Shown here piece by piece: positions 8,928-15,958 of a stretch of 64,000 bases of DNA; position 1 is the stretch's first letter; each line of letters starts with the position of its first letter. The DNA is from Acuticoccus sp965213555. Lineage in GTDB: Bacteria; Pseudomonadota; Alphaproteobacteria; Rhizobiales; Amorphaceae. The position numbers and the translations under genes were made by a program. The notes under the pieces are model-generated. The model was not told the origin of the DNA and searched no databases. It saw only the letters and a list, made by a program, of their open reading frames with translations. The stretch covers positions 930,001 through 994,000 of the forward strand of contig NZ_OZ243890.1 of the NCBI RefSeq assembly GCF_965213555.1, in the 5' to 3' direction.

Positions 8928-8973
8928 ATCCCGAGCGCGGCGATATACGCCCTCGGACGCCGGGAGGCAAGGC

Positions 8974-9621
8974 TCAGGCAGCGTGGGCAGCCCCGTGCGA
9001 GGCCCCCTCGCGGGCCGCCTCCAGCCAGCGACGGTAGCTCCTCTCGCCCTGCACCGCGTCGACGTAGCGCCGCGTCGCCTCCTCCATGGGCCAGCCATAG
9101 GTGGTGAGGCGCGAGGTCAGCGGCGCGTACATGGCGTCGACCGCGCACCACTCGCCGAACAGGAACGTCCCCTCGGAGCGCATGGCGCGGTCGCGCACCA
9201 TCGCCTCGAACCTGTCCACCTCGCGTTGGGCCGGAGCGCCGCCGCGGCGCCGCAGCGTGCGGGAAGCGGTGAGGTTCATCGGGCAGGAGGCGCGCAGTGC
9301 CGCGTAGCCCGAGTGCATCTCGGCCGCAAGGGCGCGGGCCAGCGCCCGCTCCTGGGGGGCCTCCGGCCAGATCGCCGCATCCGGCCGCGTCTCGGCCAGG
9401 TACTCGATGATGGCGAGGCTGTCCCAGACGGCGAAGGAGCGGTCGATGAGGACGGGGACCTTGCCGGCCGGCGAGTAGGTGAGGATGGTCGGCCTCGTCT
9501 CCGGCTGGTCGAGTTGAACCACCACCTCCTCGTACTCGAAGCCGAAGTGGTCGAGCACCAACCACGGTCGCATGGACCAAGAGGAGGCCGCCTTGTCGCC
9601 GATCACGATGGTGTACGTCAT
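8974..9621 (-). CDS. Glutathione S-transferase family protein
   Basis: A 215-residue cytosolic protein. The N-terminal thioredoxin-like domain opens with VIGDKAASSWSMRPWL, where Ser/Trp occupy the catalytic start of helix 1, then SPAGKVPVLI (cis-Pro glutathione-binding loop) and VWDSLAIIEYLAE (the GSH gamma-Glu contact D/E-S). The helical C-terminal domain follows. The pattern SSWSMRPWL matches a bacterial GST subgroup of unknown substrate. The start at 9621 was chosen where the fold begins; the frame stays open upstream. It is divergent from the DUF3253 gene. Confidence 0.9.
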   Translation of the reverse strand: MTYTIVIGDKAASSWSMRPWLVLDHFGFEYEEVVVQLDQPETRPTILTYSPAGKVPVLIDRSFAVWDSLAIIEYLAETRPDAAIWPEAPQERALARALAAEMHSGYAALRASCPMNLTASRTLRRRGGAPAQREVDRFEAMVRDRAMRSEGTFLFGEWCAVDAMYAPLTSRLTTYGWPMEEATRRYVDAVQGERSYRRWLEAAREGASHGAAHAA

Positions 9622-9696
9622 GCCCTTGCTCCGCAGCCTGCCGACCCCTCCTCGTCTAATGGCTTCGCAGCCGACCGGTTGCGTCGCAGCGTCCTG

Positions 9697-10017
9697 ATGA
9701 CCGCGGCTCGGCCAACCGACGCGCAGATCGCCGACGCGATCCTGACGCTGGCCGCGGCTCGCGCACCTGCCAGCCTGTGCCCGTCGGAGGCGGCACGCGT
9801 CATCGCAAAGGACGGCAGGTGGCGCGCGCTGATGGCCCGTGTCCGCGAGGTCGCAGCGCAGCTCGCCGGCGAGGGCCTGCTCGTCGCCACGCAGCGGGGT
9901 CGGGCCGTCGACCCGCTCGCCGCGCGCGGACCGATCCGCCTGTCGCAGCCCCCCTACGGCGAGGCGGCGTCCGACGGCGACGGCAGCAGCGCGTCCGTCC
10001 GTCCGTCCAGGCGGTAG
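9697..10017 (+). CDS. DUF3253 domain protein
   Basis: A 106-residue small protein of a family of unknown function. The core CPSEAARVIAKDGRWRALM at 27-45 and the QRGRAVDP...RGPIRL end at about 66-83 are the family signature and resemble a winged-helix fold, so DNA binding is possible (inference). The ATG at 9697 has only a poor upstream site. Its last 64 bases overlap the convergent ydcF-like gene on the other strand; codon use beyond the RGPIRL motif suggests that the tail is the less constrained part. Confidence 0.8.
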   Translation: MTAARPTDAQIADAILTLAAARAPASLCPSEAARVIAKDGRWRALMARVREVAAQLAGEGLLVATQRGRAVDPLAARGPIRLSQPPYGEAASDGDGSSASVRPSRR

Positions 10018-10733
10018 TAGGCGAGCGCTGCCCACTCGCGCGTCGCGACCTCGAGCTGCCTCAGCCCCCGTTCGGGCGCCAGCGGCGCCTCGCGCAGCAG
10101 CGCGCCCTCCGCGGCGATGTGGTCCACCGGCACCGGCACGAGGCCCGTCCAGTCGGCCCGACGGAACGTGCCCACCGAGCGCGGCATGTGGTAGGCGGAG
10201 GTGACGAGCGCCCAGCGCTCGCCGTCCCGCGGCCGGACGAGGTCGCGGACGAGGCGCGCGTTCTCGAGGGTCGACGTCGCCTCACCCTCGAGGACGATGC
10301 GCTCGCGCGCGATCCCCATCGCTTCCAGGAAGCGCGCCGACGGCTCCACGCCCGAGGCGTCGGTGAGGACCACCCGCGCCTCGGAGTGGCGGCGTGCAAG
10401 GGCCGCCCCCGCGAGCAGCCGCTCCGCGGCGTCGTTCACCGCGACCCCGTGGGGCGAGGCCTCGCCGGAATGCCGCTCCTGGTAGCCGCCTAGGATGATG
10501 ATGCCGTCGAGGGGTCCGAGTTCTTCGGGCGCCGCGAAGCGCTCCTCGAGGGGCCGAAGCAGCCACTGGCCCACCGGCAGGTAGGCGGCGACGCCCCAAA
10601 GGACGGTCGCGACCGCCGCGAGCGTGAGCCCGAGCCGTCGCCCCGCAAAGGCAAGGACGAGGCCGATGACGAGGAGCGCGTAGATCGCGTTCGCGGGCTT
10701 GGCGAACGCGAACAGGAGCTCCGGCGCCTCCAC
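9954..10733 (-). CDS. YdcF/DUF218 family membrane protein
   Basis: A 259-residue protein with two N-terminal membrane helices (about 13-55) and a periplasmic or cytosolic DUF218 domain. The domain signature IIILGGY near 78-84, LTDASG near 122-127, the STLENARLVRDL segment near 152-163, and VTSAYHMPRS near 176-185 are all present. Relatives include E. coli YdcF and the SanA/ElyC group, which are linked to envelope integrity and polysaccharide metabolism. It begins with a GTG four bases after the aldo/keto reductase stop, making it the last gene of a clpP-AKR-ydcF unit. Confidence 0.87.
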   Translation of the reverse strand: MEAPELLFAFAKPANAIYALLVIGLVLAFAGRRLGLTLAAVATVLWGVAAYLPVGQWLLRPLEERFAAPEELGPLDGIIILGGYQERHSGEASPHGVAVNDAAERLLAGAALARRHSEARVVLTDASGVEPSARFLEAMGIARERIVLEGEATSTLENARLVRDLVRPRDGERWALVTSAYHMPRSVGTFRRADWTGLVPVPVDHIAAEGALLREAPLAPERGLRQLEVATREWAALAYYRLDGRTDALLPSPSDAASP

Positions 10734-10737
10734 CCGC

Positions 10738-11571
10738 TCAGTCCCAGGCGGGCGCGAAGTCCGGGTCGATGAGCCGCCCGGACGGCGAGCGCAGCGCGTC
10801 GATGGCTGCGTGCTCCTCCGTGGTGAGCGTCAGCGTCGCGGCGGCGAAGTTCTCGCGCAGGCGTTGTGGCGAGCGCGACTTGGGGATCGCGATGACGCCG
10901 TCCTGGGCGATGAGCCAAGCCAACGTGACCGCCACCGGCGACACGCCGTGCCGCTCGGCGATCCCGACGATGGTCTCGTCGCGCAGCACCTTGCCGCGAG
11001 CGATCGGACAGTAGGCGATGAGCCCCATCCCGTTGCGCCGCACCGCCGACAGGACCGGGTCCTGGTCGAGGTAGGGGTGATACTCGACCTGGTTGACCGC
11101 AAGCTCCACGTCCGCCGCAGCCACCGCCTCCTCGACGAGCGCGGCAGGGAAGTTGGAGACCCCGACGGCGCGCGCGAGCCCGCGGTGACGGATGCGGCAC
11201 AGCGCGCGGACGGCTTCGGCGACGGGGACGTCGGGGCTCGGCCAGTGGATGAGGTAGAGGTCGACCTGCCCCACGCCGAGCCGGTCGAGGGACGCCTCGG
11301 CCGCCGACTGCATGGCGTGGTCGGTGAGGTGGTCGTGCCAGACCTTGGTGGTGACGAAGACGTCCTCGCGCGGCAACCCCGAGGCGCGGATCCCCTCGCC
11401 GACGGCGCGCTCGTTGCCGTACATCTCAGCGGTATCGACGTGCCGGTAGCCCGCCTTCAGCCCCTCGGACACGGCGACGACGGCGGCCTCCCCGTCCATG
11501 TCGAAGGTGCCGAGGCCGAGCTTCGGGATCGAGACGCCGGCGACGTCGAACGTGCCGCCCGCCGCGCTCAC
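10738..11571 (-). CDS. Aldo/keto reductase (2,5-diketo-D-gluconate reductase-like)
   Basis: A 277-residue TIM-barrel oxidoreductase using NADPH. The catalytic tetrad can be read: Asp in HVDTAEMYGNE, with Tyr in the same motif (MYGNE), Lys in VTTKVW, and His in LIHWPSP. Further family marks are GVSNFP, NQVEYHP, and the cofactor-phosphate segment IPKSRSPQRLREN. It resembles the DkgB class, which reduces aldehydes such as methylglyoxal as well as diketo-gluconate. The GTG start overlaps the clpP stop (GTGA). A link to proteolysis is not obvious; the shared operon may reflect stress response. Confidence 0.93.
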   Translation of the reverse strand: MSAAGGTFDVAGVSIPKLGLGTFDMDGEAAVVAVSEGLKAGYRHVDTAEMYGNERAVGEGIRASGLPREDVFVTTKVWHDHLTDHAMQSAAEASLDRLGVGQVDLYLIHWPSPDVPVAEAVRALCRIRHRGLARAVGVSNFPAALVEEAVAAADVELAVNQVEYHPYLDQDPVLSAVRRNGMGLIAYCPIARGKVLRDETIVGIAERHGVSPVAVTLAWLIAQDGVIAIPKSRSPQRLRENFAAATLTLTTEEHAAIDALRSPSGRLIDPDFAPAWD

Positions 11572-12173
11572 CCGATCTCCTCGGCGCGGCGCACGACCTT
11601 GCCGACGAGGCCGTAGTCGATGGCCTCCTGGGCGCCCATCCAGTGGTCCCGGTCGGTGTCCTTCTCGATGCGCTCGATGGGCTGGCCGGTGGCCGCCGCG
11701 AACATCTGGTTCAGTCGCTCGCGCATCTTGAGGATCTCACGGGCCTGGATCTCGATGTCGGAGGCCGCGCCGCCCGCGCCACCTGACGGCTGATGCAGGA
11801 GGAAGCGCGTGTTGGGCGTGCAGTAGCGCTGCTCCTTGGGCACGGAGATGTAGATGAGCGCCCCCGCGGAGGCGACCCACCCCATGCCGAGGATGTTCAC
11901 GCGCGGGCTGATCATGCCGATGGTGTCGTGGATCATGTCGCCCGACTCCACGTGGCCACCTGGCGACGACACGATCACCGTGACCGGGTCGTTTGAGACG
12001 TGCGCCAGCGCGAGGAGCCGTTGGCACACGTCCCTTGCAAGGTCCATGGAGATCTGCCCGACGATCATCACCTGGCGCGCGTCGAACAGGTGCTTGTCGA
12101 CGGGGATCGACTGTTGGCTCTTGAGCTTTTCCTCGTCCTCGTCGTCATCGTCGAAGCGGTGGAATATCGGCAT
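11568..12173 (-). CDS. clpP: ClpP family serine protease subunit
   Basis: A 201-residue ATP-dependent Clp protease proteolytic subunit. The catalytic serine lies in GWVASAGALI, the histidine in FLLHQPSGG, and the aspartate in KDTDRDHWM; the SSPGGHVESGD oxyanion region is intact. The protein begins with a strongly acidic stretch (FDDDDEDEEK) that classical ClpP does not have and that may cap the axial pore or alter docking of ClpX/ClpA (inference). No clpX or lon neighbour is present, which supports a secondary paralogue rather than the main clpP. It is first in an operon with aldo/keto reductase and ydcF genes. Confidence 0.93.
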   Translation of the reverse strand: MPIFHRFDDDDEDEEKLKSQQSIPVDKHLFDARQVMIVGQISMDLARDVCQRLLALAHVSNDPVTVIVSSPGGHVESGDMIHDTIGMISPRVNILGMGWVASAGALIYISVPKEQRYCTPNTRFLLHQPSGGAGGAASDIEIQAREILKMRERLNQMFAAATGQPIERIEKDTDRDHWMGAQEAIDYGLVGKVVRRAEEIG

Positions 12174-12279
12174 TCAAATCCCCATCGATCCAGGCGCGCT
12201 ATCTATGAGGGCGCTCGGGGAAAGGCAAACGCGGGATCGTTTGCAGGGCCCACGGGTTAGGCCCGATGGAGGTGGTACG

Positions 12280-12927
12280 ATGACCGACACGACGACTCCC
12301 TGGGCCCGCGTCAACAAGGCGAAGCTCTTCGAACGGTTCGCCATCGAGATCGGTCCAGCGCTGGTCTTCGTTGTCTCGCTGCAACTCATGAACCTCAACC
12401 TCGCGACGATCCTGTTCGTCGTCGCGACGGCGGTGGCTGCCTCCTACTCGTGGTTCGAGAAGGGTCACTTCCCCTACATCCCCGCCGGCATGGTGATCCT
12501 CGCGGCGCTGTTCGGCGCGCTCACCGTCGTCTTGGGCGACGCCGACTACATCCAGTTCCGCGCCACCGTCGTGAACGCTGGCGGCGCCCTCGCGATCCTC
12601 ATCGGCCTGGTCTTCGGGCAGCTCCTCCTCAAGAGGTCGCTGCAGGACGGCTTTCGCCTCACCGACGGTGCGTGGTGGGTCCTGTCGCTGCGCATGGTGA
12701 TCTACCTCGCCCTGATGGCGGCGCTGAACGAGGTGGTGTGGCGGACGATGTCGGTGGAGTTCTGGGCGTGGTTCAAGACCATCGCGCCGGTGTTCAACCT
12801 CGTGTTCCTGGCGATCAACTGGCCCCTCATCCGCGACAACCTTCACGCCGAAGAGGGCGCTGAGCTCACCGAAAGCCCGCCGGCCGGGGCGAAGTCGTCG
12901 TTCAACCCTGCCACCCGCGGCGCCTGA
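12280..12927 (+). CDS. yciB: Septation protein A / inner membrane-spanning protein YciB
   Basis: A 215-residue integral membrane protein of the IspZ/YciB family, required for normal septation and envelope homeostasis in bacteria studied. Conserved marks are EIGPALVFV near the N-terminus, FGALTVVLGDADYIQ, GLVFGQLLLKRSL near 110-122, LTDGAWW, and MAALNEVVWRTMS near 146-158. About six transmembrane segments are visible. The ATG at 12280 follows GGAGGTGG. It diverges from clpP and is followed after 14 bases by the first HhH gene. Confidence 0.94.
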   Translation: MTDTTTPWARVNKAKLFERFAIEIGPALVFVVSLQLMNLNLATILFVVATAVAASYSWFEKGHFPYIPAGMVILAALFGALTVVLGDADYIQFRATVVNAGGALAILIGLVFGQLLLKRSLQDGFRLTDGAWWVLSLRMVIYLALMAALNEVVWRTMSVEFWAWFKTIAPVFNLVFLAINWPLIRDNLHAEEGAELTESPPAGAKSSFNPATRGA

Positions 12928-12941
12928 GGGATCGGCCGAGC

Positions 12942-13553
12942 GTGGCGACGCCCGACGTCGCCAAGCTGCTCGACCCGCACGGGCGCACGTTCTGCGACGA
13001 GCTCGGCATCAGGATCGCGAGGAACACGCCGCAGCCGCTGTTCCAATGGCTCACAGCGTGCATCCTGTACGCCAACCCCATCCAGCGCGACCTCGCCGCG
13101 ACGGCCGCCAAGGCGGTGTTCAAGTCGGGCCTCAGGTCGGCCAAGGCGATGGCGGCGTCGAGCTGGGAGGAGCGCGCCGAGGTGCTCGGCTGGAACAAGT
13201 TCGGCCAGTACTCGGAACGGACCGCGACCATCCTCAAGGACGCCGCGGACCTCGTGCTCGAGCGCTACGGCGGCGACCTGAGGCGCCTGCGCGCGGCGGC
13301 GGACGGCGACGTCGACGAGGTCCGGCGCCTCTTGAAGGAGGTGAAGGGGGTCGGCGACGTCGCCGCGACCATCTACCTGCGCGAGGTGCAGACCGCCTGG
13401 CCCGAGTTCCACCCCTACGCCGACGACCTCGCGCTGCGGGCCAGCGAGCGCCATGGGCTCGGCGCGACGCCGCAGGAGCTTGCCGAGCACGTGTGCCAGG
13501 AGGACTTCGCCCGCCTCGTCGCCGCCCTCACCCGCGAGGAGCTTTCCCAGTAG
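12942..13553 (+). CDS. HhH (endonuclease III-like) protein, first tandem copy
   Basis: A 203-residue alpha-helical protein. The middle LLKEVKGVGDVAATIYLRE near 130-148 is a helix-hairpin-helix of the endonuclease III/HhH-GPD superfamily, and an acidic PYADD sits near where the catalytic Asp of glycosylases lies. The catalytic Lys of bifunctional enzymes, which follows the hairpin GVG, is replaced here by Asp-Val, and no iron-sulfur cysteines are seen. It may recognise DNA or a damaged base without lyase activity (inference). GTG start at 12942. The next gene is a full-length paralogue. Confidence 0.75.
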   Translation: MATPDVAKLLDPHGRTFCDELGIRIARNTPQPLFQWLTACILYANPIQRDLAATAAKAVFKSGLRSAKAMAASSWEERAEVLGWNKFGQYSERTATILKDAADLVLERYGGDLRRLRAAADGDVDEVRRLLKEVKGVGDVAATIYLREVQTAWPEFHPYADDLALRASERHGLGATPQELAEHVCQEDFARLVAALTREELSQ

Positions 13554-13608
13554 CGCTGCGGAACGGATCGTCGGCAGCCCGGTTCGCCCCGAAGACGGGA
13601 GGCGAGCC

Positions 13609-14223
13609 ATGGCGAGGGCGGACACGGTGCGCGAGCTCCTCGAGGCGCACGGCCAGACGTTCTGCGACGAGCTGAGGATCCCCATCGCCAAGAACCAGCC
13701 CTCGGCGCTGTTCCGCTGGCTGACCGCGTGCATCCTCTACGCCAACCGCATCCAGCATCACCTTGCGACGCAGTCCGCGCGGGAGCTGTCCAAGGCCGGC
13801 TGGCGCACCGCGAAGGCGATGGCCGAAGCGGACTGGGATGCCCGGGTGAAGGCGCTCAACGCCGGCGGCTTCGCCCAGTACCAGGAGCGCACCGCGACGA
13901 TCCTCGGCGACGCCTCCGAGCACCTCATCTCCGAGTACGGCGGCGACCTGCGCAGGATGCGAGAGGCCGCGGACGGCGACGTCGGTGACCTGCGCCGACG
14001 CCTGAAGGTGGTGAAGGGGATGGGCGACGTCGCCGTCGACATCTTCTTCCGCGAGGCGCAGGAGGTGTGGGACGAGATCCACCCGTTCGCCGACAAGCTC
14101 GCGCTCAAGGCCGCCGAGCGCCACGGGCTCGGCGCGGATGCCGCCGCGATCGCCAAGCACGTCGACCGGAAGGACTACGTCCGCCTGATCGCCGCGCTCA
14201 CCCGCGACGAGCTCGAGCGGTGA
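13609..14223 (+). CDS. HhH (endonuclease III-like) protein, second tandem copy
   Basis: A 204-residue paralogue of the preceding protein; the two align end to end without large gaps and share HGxTFCDEL, LTACILYAN, ERTATIL, the GGDLRR-x-R-x-AADGDV block and AALTR-x-EL. Its hairpin is VVKGMGDVAVD, again with no catalytic lysine, and the putative active-site region reads HPFADKL, so the double Asp of copy one is Asp-Lys here. The ATG at 13609 follows GGGAGGCGAGCC. A tandem duplication with later divergence is the simplest history; the pair may act as a heterodimer (speculative). Confidence 0.75.
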   Translation: MARADTVRELLEAHGQTFCDELRIPIAKNQPSALFRWLTACILYANRIQHHLATQSARELSKAGWRTAKAMAEADWDARVKALNAGGFAQYQERTATILGDASEHLISEYGGDLRRMREAADGDVGDLRRRLKVVKGMGDVAVDIFFREAQEVWDEIHPFADKLALKAAERHGLGADAAAIAKHVDRKDYVRLIAALTRDELER

Positions 14224-14320
14224 CCCCGCTTCGCCCGGTGCGGCCGTTCGCACCACTCACGATCGCGCCCCGAGCCGGCTAAGCTCACCGGACGACGTCG
14301 AACGTGAGGGGACACCGCCG

Positions 14321-14632
14321 ATGGCCTACATCACCATGAACCGCTTCCGTGTGCGACGCGGCTCGGAGGCCGACTTCGAGGCGGTCTGGCTCGGCCGCGA
14401 CACGCACCTGCACGAGGTGCCCGGCTTCAAGGAGTTCCACCTGCTCAAGGGCCCCGAGCGCGAGGACCACGTGCTCTACGCGTCCCACACGGTGTGGGAG
14501 TCGGAGGCTGCCTTCACGGATTGGACGCGCTCCGAGGCGTTTCGCAAGGCCCACGCCGGCGCCGGGGACAACAAGCCCATGTACCTCGGCCACCCCGAGC
14601 TTGAGAGCTTCGAGGTCATCCAGACCGTGTGA
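14321..14632 (+). CDS. Antibiotic biosynthesis monooxygenase (ABM) family, IsdG/HmoA-like
   Basis: A 103-residue ferredoxin-like dimeric alpha/beta barrel protein. The three residues that heme-degrading IsdG-type enzymes use are all in place: Asn in YITMNRF at residue 7, Trp in the AFTDW segment, and His in the FRKAH segment, following the pattern AF-x-x-W-x-x-S-x-x-F-x-x-AH. Heme monooxygenase function with release of iron is thus plausible, although many ABM proteins act on other substrates. ATG at 14321, preceded by a GAGGGGAC-type binding site. Single gene, convergent with the LuxR-type regulator. Confidence 0.85.
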   Translation: MAYITMNRFRVRRGSEADFEAVWLGRDTHLHEVPGFKEFHLLKGPEREDHVLYASHTVWESEAAFTDWTRSEAFRKAHAGAGDNKPMYLGHPELESFEVIQTV

Positions 14633-14662
14633 GCGGCGCTGAGTCCCGCTGAAAGATGCCGG

Positions 14663-15397
14663 TCAGCGGCGGGAGGTGAGGCGCGCCCGCAGACGCTCGT
14701 CCCCCTCGAGGCGGCGGTCCACCCTGGCGCCGAGGGCCAGCCCCGTGGACTGCGGGCCGCCGTTCAGTCGCCGGCCGAGCTCGCCCTGCTTCTTGACGCC
14801 CATCTTGGCGTAGACCCGCTGCATGTACTTGCGCGCCGTGTTGTAGGCGATCCCGACTTCAGCCGCAGCGACGCGGACGGTCTTGCCCTGGGTGATGTGC
14901 TCGACGAGCTGCCGCTCGATCCGCGTCAGCCCGTCGATGGAGACCACGGTGTCCGGCGGCGAGGTGATCTCTTCGATCGGCGGCTCGCTGAGGATGAGGA
15001 CGCACCCGCGCTCGAGCTGCGCGCTCGGCGAACCGAGCACCAACGTCGTCAGCGGAACGATGGACACGCGCACGGTGCCGCTCGGCGCACGCATGAACTC
15101 CAGCGTGACGGGCGCGGCGGGCCACGGATGGAGCTCGGCTTGCAGCTGGCCGACGAACGGCGACAACAGCTCCTGGGCGTTCAGCGGACCCAGCCGGATG
15201 CCGCCCGACTTCGTTGCCGCAAGGTTCCACCAGGTCACGCAACGGTCACCGTCGAGGATGACGACGCGATCCGACAGTCCATCGAGCAGCGCGTGGACGC
15301 TCGTCATGACCAATGCATCGTGGCGCGGCTCGACGGACGTCGGCCGGTACGAGCTGTGACTGAGGAGCCGCGCGCTCGGTCGGTGCGGTTCGATCAC
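14663..15397 (-). CDS. LuxR-type transcriptional regulator (PAS-like sensor plus HTH)
   Basis: About 244 residues. The C-terminal third is a LuxR/FixJ helix-turn-helix: LTRIERQLVEHITQGKTV, then VAAAEVGIAYNTARKYMQ as the helix pair, and VYAKMGVKKQGEL. The N-terminal part (LLDGLSDRVVILDGDRCV onward) looks like a PAS-type sensor without an acyl-homoserine-lactone-binding signature, so the signal is unknown. The start is uncertain: GTG at 15397 has a GGGA site upstream; an ATG lies at 15307 and a TTG at 15424. It is divergent from the giant gene at 15959 and is the natural candidate for its regulator (inference). Confidence 0.88.
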   Translation of the reverse strand: MIEPHRPSARLLSHSSYRPTSVEPRHDALVMTSVHALLDGLSDRVVILDGDRCVTWWNLAATKSGGIRLGPLNAQELLSPFVGQLQAELHPWPAAPVTLEFMRAPSGTVRVSIVPLTTLVLGSPSAQLERGCVLILSEPPIEEITSPPDTVVSIDGLTRIERQLVEHITQGKTVRVAAAEVGIAYNTARKYMQRVYAKMGVKKQGELGRRLNGGPQSTGLALGARVDRRLEGDERLRARLTSRR

Positions 15398-15958
15398 GTT
15401 CGCGTCCCTTGAGCTGTTCCACAAGGCGGTCGCCCGGTCGGTTGCTTAACACGACGCGCAAACGCTTGGAAACCCTTTGAGGGACATCTCCGGAACGGTT
15501 TCAGGTATCTAAAAGGCGAAACGTTGGAGGCCACGTCGCCCGCGCAAAACTTTAAGGTGTAAGATCAAATCATAAGGGATCATCTGAAGTTGATCTGTGC
15601 GTCTCATCGCTGGAGGTTGGACCCCGATAAGACACACTTTACAATTCTAGTTTGCAAACAACCCCTGCCGTCACCACCGCACTACTTTGGGTAATAGCAA
15701 GTAGGAGCCGTTTGCGGACTTCTCCTCGGTGGGCCGTCCCCGCTAAAAGCCGGCATTAACAGCACTTCAAACAAGGCAGCAACGCGGCAGCACCCGCGGT
15801 TCCAGCTCCTCTTCGTACTTCTAGATACCTTCAAGCAGATCGACAGCAGGTCCGACGGTTCCAACAAGGAACGTCGGTCGTCGACCCCGCTCGAGGGCGT
15901 CCACGCGTCACCACACGTCTTCCGCAGCCCCGACGGTTTGGCACCGAGTTAAGGTTGG
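15398..15958. promoter_or_regulatory. Long, AT-richer intergenic region between LuxR-type gene and giant gene
   Basis: About 560 bases without a credible gene, clearly lower in GC than the flanks. A dyad GATCA-8 bases-TGATC spans 15578-15595 and is a possible regulator site. TAAGG lies just before the ATG at 15959. The length, base bias and divergent arrangement suggest a regulatory region serving both genes, with a long leader for the giant transcript. No exact promoter boxes can be assigned by eye. Confidence 0.45.

Noticed and set aside
8974..10035. Longer glutathione transferase start at 10035
   Set aside because: The extra 138 residues have no fold and overlap two genes on other frames; the fold starts at MTYTIV (9621).
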